A DNA stretch of 64,000 nt from contig NZ_JACNYL010000006.1 of the NCBI RefSeq assembly GCF_014692525.1, positions 1 to 64,000 of the forward strand. The letters run 5' to 3'. Positions within the stretch are counted from its first letter, which is position 1. Each line of letters opens with the position of its first letter. This DNA comes from Sphingobacterium chuzhouense. GTDB taxonomy: Bacteria; Bacteroidota; Bacteroidia; Sphingobacteriales; Sphingobacteriaceae. The position numbers and the translations under genes were made by a program. Shown in pieces: positions 44,407 to 52,379 of the stretch. Below the pieces are notes generated by a model. That model had not been told where the DNA came from. It ran no database searches and was given only the letters and a program-made list of their open reading frames with translations.

Positions 44407-44636
44407 CAAAAATTATTCTGCCACAACCGAGCAAAGCGTAAAAATGAATAAACAATGAGCAGGATGCCGAACATATTCTTATACGTCGGGTCGATATTAA
44501 GCGGAAAATTATCCCAAAAAATAACTAAGATGCCTAGAATAAAATAGAAGCCAAACATCGCTAGCCCTAAAATAGACAGAAATCGCTTTGTTGGCGATTT
44601 CTGACTAAATTTTCTTGTGTTGTTACGCAGACTCAT
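44406..44636 (-). CDS. Small two-helix membrane protein in the tonB operon
   Basis: 76 residues from the ATG at 44636, two bases after the tonB stop; an upstream in-frame start overlapping tonB is much less likely. A basic N-terminus (MSLRNNTRKFSQKSPTKRF) is followed by two hydrophobic helices (about 21-42 and 54-67). Function unknown. Tight coupling on both sides (2-bp gap, 1-bp overlap) argues that it is translated and works with TonB or the PstS-like lipoprotein. Confidence 0.8.
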   Translation of the reverse strand: MSLRNNTRKFSQKSPTKRFLSILGLAMFGFYFILGILVIFWDNFPLNIDPTYKNMFGILLIVYSFLRFARLWQNNF

Positions 44637-44638
44637 GC

Positions 44639-45514
44639 TTATTGTTGAAGATTCAATGTAATAGGCAAGGTGTAAGCTACACGCACTGGACGACCATTCT
44701 GAATACCCGGTTTCCAAGGCTTTGCTTTTTTCAACACATTCACTGCAGCTGTTCCTGTACCATACGACAAGTCTTTTACAACTTTAATGTCCGTTAAGCT
44801 ACCATCACGCTCTACAACGAAGGAAACGACAACTTGACCTTTTACCCCAGCATCAATAGCCCCTTGCGGATAACTATAGTTACGTCCTACCCACTCGCGG
44901 AAAGCGTTCAGGCCGCCGTGTGGTTCGGGGTTCACCTCTACCGCGGTAAAGATTTTGTCTGCGCCGCCATCTGGATCACCAGTAGCGCTACCCGTAATTT
45001 GCCCTTCGACCTTCTTCGGACCAAATTCTCCTGTAGGCACACCCGAAGCTCCTTTTGTACCTTTTAAGGTAATACGTGCCGGTGTTTTATTTTCTTTCTT
45101 AATTTCCTCTTGCGATACCACTTCCTCTTTTACCTGACTTTCAGGCACCACCTTCGGCTCCGGGAAACGCACCAAATCTTCTGCTGGCGGTTCCTGTGCG
45201 ATACGTTGAGGTGGTTCTTCCTCCTGTGGAAGTGGTTCTTCTTCCTCTTCTTCAGGCTCCGGTATGTCCAAATCTTCCAGTGTCACTTCCGTTATTACGG
45301 GAGCTTCTTCCACTGGTTTATCCGGAAACACCTTAATGTTAAACATTTTTGGAGCACTCAAAACAAGAACAATCGAGACAATCGAGAATAGAGCTACATT
45401 GGTTGCCTTTGGAGCAAACTTCCGTAAGTCATAGGCACCATACTCTTTATTTCTATTCGCAAAAACGACGTCAAGCCATTCTTTTTTGAATATATCTAAT
45501 TTAGAACCAAACAT
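44639..45514 (-). CDS. tonB: Energy transducer TonB
   Basis: Couples the proton-motive force from ExbB/ExbD to outer-membrane TonB-dependent transporters such as the SusC protein in this window. The 291 residues comprise a short cytoplasmic N-terminus, a membrane helix (about 36-55), a periplasmic spacer rich in Glu and Pro (about 65-150) and a C-terminal TonB domain (about 205-291) with YPQGAIDAGVKGQVVVSFVVERDG and PWKPGIQNGRPVRVAYTLPITL. Fourth gene of exbB-exbD-exbD-tonB. Confidence 0.95.
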   Translation of the reverse strand: MFGSKLDIFKKEWLDVVFANRNKEYGAYDLRKFAPKATNVALFSIVSIVLVLSAPKMFNIKVFPDKPVEEAPVITEVTLEDLDIPEPEEEEEEPLPQEEEPPQRIAQEPPAEDLVRFPEPKVVPESQVKEEVVSQEEIKKENKTPARITLKGTKGASGVPTGEFGPKKVEGQITGSATGDPDGGADKIFTAVEVNPEPHGGLNAFREWVGRNYSYPQGAIDAGVKGQVVVSFVVERDGSLTDIKVVKDLSYGTGTAAVNVLKKAKPWKPGIQNGRPVRVAYTLPITLNLQQ

Positions 45515-45533
45515 ATTTTACTTAATTATGCGA

Positions 45534-46085
45534 TTAATCGTTAAAAAGACCTTCGCTTTTCAACACTTCTATTTCGTCACTATTGATTTTTGAAATCATG
45601 TAGCGTTTTACATCCACAATCCGCATCTCGTCCAAAATATCTACGAGATTACGTTGTACAGATTTTTCGCTCGGTCTGATCACAACAATCAAATCTTTAC
45701 CTCCTGCACGCTGAGGAACCTCTTTCTGCATTCTGAGCAATACTTGACGAACGCCCTCCTTACCATAATCTATCGTAGTAGGTGGATAGATGGGTTTCGC
45801 CAATTGACCATAATACCAAGAGATTTTATTATCCGATCCCAGCAAGAGTGTGATGGAACGATTATCTGCAATTTCCAGGTTATCGTTTTGATCCATTTTG
45901 TTCTTATCCGGCATCGCCACATCCATTGCCTGCGGGGTATTTAGTGACGTTGTCAGCATGAAGAAGGTAATCAATAAGAAGGCTAAGTCTACCATGGCGG
46001 TCAAATCGACCTTACCACCGGCTTTCTTGGCTCTTACTTTACCACCTTTTTCGCCTTTACCACTATCTTGATTTAATTCTGCCAT
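45534..46085 (-). CDS. exbD: ExbD/TolR family protein (second copy)
   Basis: 183-residue proton-channel partner of ExbB. It has a Gly/Lys-rich cytoplasmic N-terminus, one membrane helix with the essential Asp33 in MVDLAFLLITFFML, and a periplasmic domain containing VIRPSEKSVQRNLVDILDEMRI. Two different exbD genes in tandem are common in Bacteroidota. 20 bp separate it from the first exbD and 19 bp from tonB. Confidence 0.93.
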   Translation of the reverse strand: MAELNQDSGKGEKGGKVRAKKAGGKVDLTAMVDLAFLLITFFMLTTSLNTPQAMDVAMPDKNKMDQNDNLEIADNRSITLLLGSDNKISWYYGQLAKPIYPPTTIDYGKEGVRQVLLRMQKEVPQRAGGKDLIVVIRPSEKSVQRNLVDILDEMRIVDVKRYMISKINSDEIEVLKSEGLFND

Positions 46086-46104
46086 TTTCTTCTCGTTTAT
46101 GCGT

Positions 46105-46755
46105 TTAATTATCCTGTCTCAAACCGGTCACAAAACTAAATTTGTTTTGTTTCTGGTTACGTAGCGTCTCAATAATCAAGTTGATCGCCGGATATTTCTC
46201 TTCGGCATCCGCTTTTATCGCTACTTTCATCGGTCCTGGATCCACATACCCTTTTTCGCCTTCACGTGAGCGGTTGAACTCGATTGTTGCCCGACGCGCC
46301 TCCTGTACCCAAGAATACAGTTCGTTTGAGGCTGTCTCTGTACTATCTACAGGAATGCCCGGCTGTATACTTTCTGTCCGTTGATCATTTGGCAACGAAA
46401 GCAACTGACGTAAATTCCGCACAGGAACGCCAAACTCGTCCAACTGCTTAAATTTCTCGTATTCCTCTGCAGAAAAATTAATACTATATTTCTGCGATAT
46501 ATTCTTTAACGTGAGTTCCCGCACATTTGGGTTCTTCATACCGAAGAATATTTTGCCATTTGCCACCGAAATAATTCCCAAACCATCATCTGGCAATTTT
46601 TCCGGGCTTGTCGAAGCTGGCGTATCTACCACCAATACTTCGGGCTGGCGTGCTGTTGCTGTCAATACGAAGAATGTAAGAAGCAAGAACGATACGTCAC
46701 ACATCGCTGTCATGTCGATGGAGGTACTGGCTCTTTTTACTTTTGCTTTACCCAT
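46105..46755 (-). CDS. exbD: ExbD/TolR family protein (first copy, with periplasmic insertion)
   Basis: 216 residues, longer than the second copy. The membrane helix has Asp20 in MCDVSFLLLTFFVLTATA. An insertion of about 60 residues (roughly 85-145) interrupts the periplasmic domain, before KVAIKADAEEKYPAINLIIETLRNQ. The two ExbD paralogues probably form a mixed stator with ExbB, which is inference from gene order. Confidence 0.92.
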   Translation of the reverse strand: MGKAKVKRASTSIDMTAMCDVSFLLLTFFVLTATARQPEVLVVDTPASTSPEKLPDDGLGIISVANGKIFFGMKNPNVRELTLKNISQKYSINFSAEEYEKFKQLDEFGVPVRNLRQLLSLPNDQRTESIQPGIPVDSTETASNELYSWVQEARRATIEFNRSREGEKGYVDPGPMKVAIKADAEEKYPAINLIIETLRNQKQNKFSFVTGLRQDN

Positions 46756-46851
46756 TTTCTTTACTTCCTTTAATTAATCCTTATTCGTTTTACATCTATG
46801 ATGCATGCTCTTCACAAATTCCATAAAAGAATTTGAAAAAACATCTTTTTC

Positions 46852-47685
46852 TTATTTGTGGTTTGCCGCGTACGTTTGTACGATAGAGAAACCAGCCTCA
46901 TCGATAGAATAAGTCAATTTATCTATTCTCGCTGTTAAGATATTATAAAACACGATAGCGAAAGTAGAGGTTGCGATACCTGTTGCCGTATTGATTAAGG
47001 CCTCGGAGATACCGTTTGCTAACTGAGCTGAATCTGGAGCACCACCTGTTGCCAAGGCCGCGAATGCTCTAATCATACCTGTTACCGTACCCAATAGACC
47101 AACCAACGTACCGATAGATACTAATGTCGCAAGAACGTTCATGTTTTTCTCTAACATCGGCATTTCCAACGCAGTTGTCTCTTCGATTTCTTTCTGGATA
47201 GCTACGACAGATTTTTCTGAATCCATTCCAACGTTAGCTGAAACATCTTTATATTTCAACAAGCCGGCTTTTACTACGTTTGCCACAGAACCTTTTTGTT
47301 TGTCACACTCGGAGATAGCGGAATCAATGTTACCACCGTTGATCAAAGACTGGATTTTTCTTACGAAGTTACCTACGTTACCTGTACCGGAAGCTCTACC
47401 AATAACGATAAAACGCTCTACAGCGAATACCCATACCATTAAAAATAGACCTAAAAGGACAGGTACTACGGCGCCTGCATGATAAACCATTCCGAAATAG
47501 TTACCAGGAAGGGGTTGATTTTCTGGATTGTTGTCGATAAAGTTTGAAGGATCTCCCATTACAAATTTATAAACGACGAAACCAATCACAAAACAAATGA
47601 TGATTGCTAAACTCGCAAATAAATTACCTGAATTTCCGCTTTCTTGTTTTTTAGCAGGAGCAGTAGTTTTTGGTGCGTTTGCCAT
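46852..47685 (-). CDS. exbB: ExbB/TolQ/MotA proton channel protein
   Basis: 277-residue inner-membrane channel subunit. It has an N-terminal helix (about 22-42), a second at about 73-90, and the long C-terminal helices containing VSIGTLVGLLGTVTGMIRAFAAL and ISEALINTATGIATSTFAIVFYNIL, the residues lining the pentameric channel. First gene of the TonB operon; a well-placed -7 box lies about 95-105 bp upstream of its ATG. Confidence 0.94.
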   Translation of the reverse strand: MANAPKTTAPAKKQESGNSGNLFASLAIIICFVIGFVVYKFVMGDPSNFIDNNPENQPLPGNYFGMVYHAGAVVPVLLGLFLMVWVFAVERFIVIGRASGTGNVGNFVRKIQSLINGGNIDSAISECDKQKGSVANVVKAGLLKYKDVSANVGMDSEKSVVAIQKEIEETTALEMPMLEKNMNVLATLVSIGTLVGLLGTVTGMIRAFAALATGGAPDSAQLANGISEALINTATGIATSTFAIVFYNILTARIDKLTYSIDEAGFSIVQTYAANHK

Positions 47686-47780
47686 TTTACTAATTTTTAG
47701 ATTTTTACTGTTGTTTAATATTTAATTGTTTAATTCAATTTGTGCAATTCAAAAGCACTTATTCTGCCATAAAAGCAAAA

Positions 47781-47788
47781 CAAATATA
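47781..47788 (-). promoter_or_regulatory. Candidate promoter -7 box of the exbB-tonB operon
   Basis: TATATTTG (minus strand) is an exact TAnnTTTG match 95 bp before the exbB ATG. The region 19-20 bp further upstream is TTTT-rich without a perfect TTTG. Confidence 0.5.
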
Positions 47789-48120
47789 CTATTTTGTGTT
47801 AAAAATAAAATTTTCTTGACATTAATTTATACATCTTTCAATGCGTCACATATTAGTAAACCATCAGCGGTTCCGTGTCCTTCCTAATATGATATTTGCT
47901 ATACGGATTAACGTTAATACCGCGCTAATATTTTACAATGAAAACCATTTTTTTTGGTTTATGCAAATTAAAACCCCATTAATAAAAAAAAATAAGTAAG
48001 TATTTACTCACAAAAACCCCGGCTACTTTCGGCAGAAACCTGCATCAAACAATTGTCATAATTTCTACGCCGACAATCAGCTCTTCGTCATATTCCGACT
48101 GGCTTTCGCGTTGTAAATAT
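47789..48120. other. Non-coding AT-rich region between exbB promoter and the SUI1 gene
   Basis: No gene or RNA recognised. It contains a small hairpin AAACCA (47942-47947)/TGGTTT (47955-47960) with a T-rich loop, and AGTAA/TTACT around 47996-48009. Neither is strong. The SUI1 gene ends at its left border, so a terminator would be expected here, but none is convincing. Confidence 0.5.
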
Positions 48121-48468
48121 CTATCCACCAACCGATTTCACTGAATACCCCTCGCCTTTGAGCAAATCAAAGATCTTTTGTTTGAAATCGCCCTGAATCA
48201 AAATTTCGCCGTCTTTTGCAGCTCCGCCAACGCCACATTTCTGTTTTAACTTTTTTGCCAGTTCGTTCAAATCATTCTCCGTTCCTATGAATCCTTGCAC
48301 AATTGTAACAACTTTTCCCTTCCTTGCCTTGCGGTCCAATAAAACCTTTAGCTTTTGCTGCGAGACCGGTAAAGTCTCTTCGTCTTCCGTACTTTCAGCG
48401 TCTACATATTCAAAATTATCCGCTGTAGAATAAACGATACCTTCAAAACGTTGCTTTTTCTTTTTCAT
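48121..48468 (-). CDS. SUI1/YciH-family translation initiation factor
   Basis: Homologue of eIF1 that may tune start-codon selection on the 30S subunit. The ATG at 48468 gives 115 residues; a GTG 15 bp upstream would add five. After a Lys-rich start and an acidic linker, the SUI1 fold spans about 45-115, with RKARKGKVVTIVQGFIG, ELAKKLKQKCGVGGAAKDGEILIQGDF and a Gly-rich end. It begins 18 bp after the lipid-kinase stop on the same strand. Bacterial YciH is not essential, and its role in this organism is unproven. Confidence 0.9.
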   Translation of the reverse strand: MKKKKQRFEGIVYSTADNFEYVDAESTEDEETLPVSQQKLKVLLDRKARKGKVVTIVQGFIGTENDLNELAKKLKQKCGVGGAAKDGEILIQGDFKQKIFDLLKGEGYSVKSVGG

Positions 48469-48486
48469 TTTTTTACTCTTCACTCT

Positions 48487-49365
48487 TTAACAAATAACCT
48501 TCAACGATCTCGGTTTGATCGTGATCTCCAGCTTCTCTCCCATTTCCACAGGCTCTCCATCTACATGTACCGGACCTTTTTCGTCCCGTAGAATCGTAAT
48601 TTCCTTTCCGGGGATTATTTCCACATATTCGGATTGGTCGGCACTCTTGGTGAACAAATGGAACACCATTTTTGGAAAGAGATAGAGCGGAAATTTTTTT
48701 ACAATACAAACGTCAAGCAGACCATCATTGATCGATGCTTGCGGTGCGATATAAGCATTGTTACCATATTGGGGAGAATTTGCTACACTGACCATAAAGG
48801 CTTCTTTCTTGTATTCCTTCCCATCAATCAGCAATGTATAGGTGCTGGGCTGGAAATCACTCAGTACATTGATCGCCGAACGCAGATAGCCAATCGGCCC
48901 TCTAATATTATCTGCAGCAAAGCGGTCACTTACAGAAGCGTCAAAACCCAATCCAGCGATATTAAAGAAATGGCGCCCATTGACTACGCCTGTGTCAACT
49001 TCTGCCGTCTCAAATCTATTGATTCGTCTGATGGCCGCGGATTCATTGAGCGGAATCCCTAGGTAAAGTGCCAATCCGTTTCCTGATCCCTCCGGAATGA
49101 TTCCCAACGGCATGTCGGTTCCCAAAATCGCAGAGCCCAGCTCATTGATCGTGCCATCGCCTCCCACGGCTATTACCGCGTCATATCCTTCCTCAATCGC
49201 CGATCTCCCTAGTTCAAAAGCATGATTAGCATGATCGGTGATCTTAAATGTCGGATCAAACTTCTCCAAGTCGAGCACTTCCAAGACTTGCTTATTGAAC
49301 GCCGTCTTCTTTTTTCCCCCGGAAATCGGGTTGATAACAAACAATATTCGCTTACGTTGACGCAT
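48487..49365 (-). CDS. Diacylglycerol/lipid kinase family protein (YegS/DgkB type)
   Basis: 292-residue soluble lipid kinase. It has the N-terminal NPISGGKKK loop, the nucleotide motif GGDGTINE (68-75), GSGNGLA, and a beta-sandwich C-terminal domain with DGKEYKKEAFMVSVAN and HVDGEPV. The substrate may be diacylglycerol, phosphatidylglycerol or a long-chain base; sequence alone does not decide. A composite dispersed repeat ends 42 bp upstream of its ATG, inside its probable leader. Confidence 0.88.
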   Translation of the reverse strand: MRQRKRILFVINPISGGKKKTAFNKQVLEVLDLEKFDPTFKITDHANHAFELGRSAIEEGYDAVIAVGGDGTINELGSAILGTDMPLGIIPEGSGNGLALYLGIPLNESAAIRRINRFETAEVDTGVVNGRHFFNIAGLGFDASVSDRFAADNIRGPIGYLRSAINVLSDFQPSTYTLLIDGKEYKKEAFMVSVANSPQYGNNAYIAPQASINDGLLDVCIVKKFPLYLFPKMVFHLFTKSADQSEYVEIIPGKEITILRDEKGPVHVDGEPVEMGEKLEITIKPRSLKVIC

Positions 49366-49406
49366 ATCTTCATCCGAAATAGTTTAGTAAAGATAACGGA
49401 TTCTTT

Positions 49407-49514
49407 GTTCTTTTTACGGGAAAAAGAACCAAAACCTCGCCGCTTCGGATATTTGATAGGAAGGGGTAGTACTAAAAATAAATTTCTACAGTTATCAAAT
49501 CTCCGGATGCGGCG
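49407..49514 (-). repeat. Composite two-hairpin dispersed repeat, copy 2
   Basis: Inverted relative to copy 1 at 28505-28611. Outer stem CGCCGC (49438-49443)/GCGGCG (49509-49514) replaces the GTCAC/GTGAC of copy 1, so pairing is kept while sequence changes. Inner stem CGGATATTTGATA (49446-49458)/TATCAAATCTCCG (49493-49505) has one mismatch in 13. The minus-strand loop holds CTGTAGAAA (49491-49483) and TTAGTACTACCC (49475-49464), nearly identical to copy 1. After 8 nt follows the second hairpin GTTCTTTTT/AAAAAGAAC (49407-49429). It lies in the lipid-kinase leader on that gene's sense strand. Confidence 0.8.
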
Positions 49515-49558
49515 TTAAAGGTTAATCGGGGTCTGTGCAATACCGTGTATGCTCCGGT

Positions 49559-49594
49559 AAAAAGAAAATAGAGACACTATGTTGGTGTCTCTAT
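49559..49594 (-). terminator. Intrinsic terminator of the susC-susD-DUF3823 operon
   Basis: On the minus strand ATAGAGACAC pairs with GTGTCTCTAT (10 bp perfect, 7-nt loop), followed by TTTTCTTTTT. It lies 18 bp after the stop of the DUF3823 gene. Confidence 0.9.
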
Positions 49595-49611
49595 AAATAC
49601 GTTTACTCTTT

Positions 49612-50364
49612 CTACGGAATAAGCACCTCTTTGACGTCGGTATAGTTATATCTATTTGTGGCATCAAAAGATATTTGTGAGCGTGCTCCAAATCTAAAAA
49701 AATATTTTCTGCTGTAATCCGGGAAAGCCTTTTGGGCTTGAGCAGTCGTAATGGTTAATACAACGCCATCGTCATCTAATATGGTCGATGCTGTTAATCC
49801 CATTTGGGCCGGATTTAATATAATGGTATAATTCGGGCTGAAGCTAAAGTCGCCAACATATTGGTTCTCACTAACAAATAGCCGCGATTCCACCAATGGC
49901 GTACGGTACTGGGGATCTTCACTTCCATATGTAATTTTAACTTTAAAGGTTACTGTTCTATCGGCATTTAAAACAGGTTCTCCTATCCACTCTACATTGA
50001 GGATAGGCTCTACCTCATATACCCGCTCAACAACCCCTTTTATCTCCAGACGTTCTTCTTCAAGCGGCACAAACGCTCCGGACGGCTTGACGCCATAGGA
50101 ACCCGAGAAAATCTTATCATTATAAAATGAGCCGTCCATTTTACAATTGAAATCATAGGGCTGGGGATTATCGTCCCAACTGTATTCCATCATTCGAATA
50201 CGTATCCCTGTATTCCCAATTGCTGTCTGAAATGGCTTTCCACTGTTTTTGTCGACGAACCTCCCTTTAAAGGTCTCTTGAGGTGCCGGAAAATTGTCCT
50301 GTTCACAACCCGTGGTCATGAAGAGCAACAGACATATATTTGTAAGAAGTTTTAATGCTTTCAT
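49612..50364 (-). CDS. DUF3823 surface lipoprotein downstream of susD
   Basis: 250-residue lipoprotein with lipobox FMTTGC (Cys20). Residues about 30-110 form a carboxypeptidase-regulatory-like sandwich (ETFKGRFVDKNSGKPFQT), followed by a second beta domain, the DUF3823 layout. Proteins of this kind sit after SusD in many polysaccharide-utilisation loci, in the place of SusE/F, and probably bind glycan at the cell surface. Specificity unknown. Last gene of the susCD unit, ending at a strong terminator. Confidence 0.87.
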   Translation of the reverse strand: MKALKLLTNICLLLFMTTGCEQDNFPAPQETFKGRFVDKNSGKPFQTAIGNTGIRIRMMEYSWDDNPQPYDFNCKMDGSFYNDKIFSGSYGVKPSGAFVPLEEERLEIKGVVERVYEVEPILNVEWIGEPVLNADRTVTFKVKITYGSEDPQYRTPLVESRLFVSENQYVGDFSFSPNYTIILNPAQMGLTASTILDDDGVVLTITTAQAQKAFPDYSRKYFFRFGARSQISFDATNRYNYTDVKEVLIP

Positions 50365-50403
50365 ATCGTTAAAAGTCTTTTTTTAAAATAAATACACCGC
50401 TCA

Positions 50404-52374
50404 TTAATACCCTGGGTTTTGTTTGCAATTCGGATTTTTTGTTATTTCCGCAGGCGGAATCATTTGATAATAATTACGACTATCAAAATTGAAGGTATAA
50501 TTTGCCGCACCACCTTTAGACTCCATGTAGCGGGCATCCAGAAAATATTTGTCGGCATCTGTAGAATAAAACGGATATAATACTCTATAGCGCTTATTGC
50601 TCTGTTCGGCCTCCATAATTCTCCATCGTTTAAGATCCCAATATGTTTTGTGTTCGAATGCCAGTTCTTTTCTACGTTCTGTACGGATGGTCTCTATACT
50701 ATTTATTGCACTGGGCGAAACCAAAAGTGTTGCGCCGGCTCTTTCTCTTATCTGATTGATGCAGTCAAAGGCATCTTGCCTATAATCTCCTCCACCAGGC
50801 GAAGTCGCTCCAGCTGTAAGGAGTTCATAGGCTGCCTCTGCCCGGTTCAACAATACCTCAGCATAGCGTATCTCTATCCAGCTCTGCGTCGATTTATTTC
50901 CGTTATTATCTGTCTGTTCAGGGTTAAGGTATTTTCGCAGATAGAATCCGCTGATATTACCAAAATCCCAACCAGATACGACACCACTTTCACCAGATCT
51001 CTTTTTTCTGCTGCCATCTTTCAGCGTAATCTGATTGCCCGGGTCGTTGTTGAAAGCAAAATTGCTCGAAAGCTTAAGCGGACTCGATTCATTATAGACA
51101 TTTGTATAATTCACCACACTACCAGCAGGCATTAAAGGCGAAATACCATTTTGACTCGATCCCGTCCATATCCCCCTTCGTATATCAATTGTCTGCCCCA
51201 TAAATTCGGACATCGGCAGAATAACCGTACCTTTCAATCGAGGTTCTGCATTGACAAATGCATCTAACGGAGATTCATACAATTTGTATTTATCGTTTGC
51301 ATCCAAAAACACAAAATGACCGTTTGCATCCTTTTCGATTCCATCAAACATTTCGATAAAGTCCAAGGTAGGGCAGAGTTCCGAGTTATTTCCACCGGAA
51401 GAAGTTTGCATAGGCTGTGCCGAGTCATCAAAATTGTGCAGACTTTCGGGATCTTTGTAGTAGCGTACAAATATATTCTCGTAAGTATCTTTGAGGAAAA
51501 TATTGGTGAAATTTTGCGCTTGCGCCTCGGCATCGCCAGCTACCCATTCGTCTTTATACAAGCGGTGCTTCGTTGTCTCATCCAGAATCCTACTGGCTTC
51601 ATATGCAGCTTTAAAGTAATCCGTTGCCCTTTGAGACGGTATTCCGCAGATTCTGTTTCCTCTGTCAATTTCTTCAATTGTGTTATACTTGGCTATCGAA
51701 CCGGCGTGTAGCATAACACGGGATTTGAATGCTGCTGCCGCATATTTTGTCGCCCTACCCTTTTGATTGTTTTCTGGAAGGTTGTTCATTGCAAAATCGA
51801 GATCCTCTCCTATAAAATCCCATATTTCTTCCTCAGCAGCACGGGGCAACAAGGTCTCTTCGAGACTTACCGAAGCCGGATAATCGATGACCATATCCAC
51901 CTTAGGAACTCCTCCATAACGCTTTACCAGAGAATAATAAATAAAGCCTCGGATAAACCGGGCCTCCGCTAAATAAGTTTTAACCTCATCTTCCGAATGA
52001 AACTCCTGGTATTGCGGAAGAGTCTCCAAAAGCATATTTGCTGTCCGGATGGCTGCATACGCGGCGTCCCAATAACTTGCGTTTTCCGCATCGGCTCCCT
52101 GCGTGTCTCTTCCGAGCGCTTCGCCAGTCAATGCAGATTGTTGTTTGTATTTTGTTCCTCCATTATTAAATAGCCCGTTTGTTTCATAGTTATATCGGAA
52201 ATCCTCCATAGGCAGTGTACTATACATCCTTGCCATATAACTTAAAACGCCTTCACTTGTCCCAAAAATCTCGGGATCACTGATGATATTCTTAGGTGGT
52301 ATATCCAGTTTCGTACAACCGGCTACTATCAACAAGAAGAATGCATATATAAATTGATGTACTTTCATGGTCAT
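50404..52374 (-). CDS. SusD/RagB-family glycan-binding lipoprotein
   Basis: 656-residue outer-membrane lipoprotein that covers the SusC channel and captures oligosaccharide. The lipobox is LLIVAGC (Cys20 from the first ATG; an ATG two codons later is equally possible). TPR-like helices appear as AEARFIRGFIYYSLVKRYGGVPKVD and RYAEVLLNRAEAAYELL. The C-terminal SusD signature ERRKELAFEHKTYWDLKRWRIME is followed by a NPNCKQNPGY end typical of the family. The start lies 5 bp after susC. Confidence 0.95.
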   Translation of the reverse strand: MTMKVHQFIYAFFLLIVAGCTKLDIPPKNIISDPEIFGTSEGVLSYMARMYSTLPMEDFRYNYETNGLFNNGGTKYKQQSALTGEALGRDTQGADAENASYWDAAYAAIRTANMLLETLPQYQEFHSEDEVKTYLAEARFIRGFIYYSLVKRYGGVPKVDMVIDYPASVSLEETLLPRAAEEEIWDFIGEDLDFAMNNLPENNQKGRATKYAAAAFKSRVMLHAGSIAKYNTIEEIDRGNRICGIPSQRATDYFKAAYEASRILDETTKHRLYKDEWVAGDAEAQAQNFTNIFLKDTYENIFVRYYKDPESLHNFDDSAQPMQTSSGGNNSELCPTLDFIEMFDGIEKDANGHFVFLDANDKYKLYESPLDAFVNAEPRLKGTVILPMSEFMGQTIDIRRGIWTGSSQNGISPLMPAGSVVNYTNVYNESSPLKLSSNFAFNNDPGNQITLKDGSRKKRSGESGVVSGWDFGNISGFYLRKYLNPEQTDNNGNKSTQSWIEIRYAEVLLNRAEAAYELLTAGATSPGGGDYRQDAFDCINQIRERAGATLLVSPSAINSIETIRTERRKELAFEHKTYWDLKRWRIMEAEQSNKRYRVLYPFYSTDADKYFLDARYMESKGGAANYTFNFDSRNYYQMIPPAEITKNPNCKQNPGY

Positions 52375-52379
52375 TGAAG

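Noticed and set aside
47686..48120. Small RNA or riboswitch upstream of exbB
   Set aside because: Only weak A/T hairpins are visible, with no conserved motif or strong stem; no support beyond a promoter -7 box.
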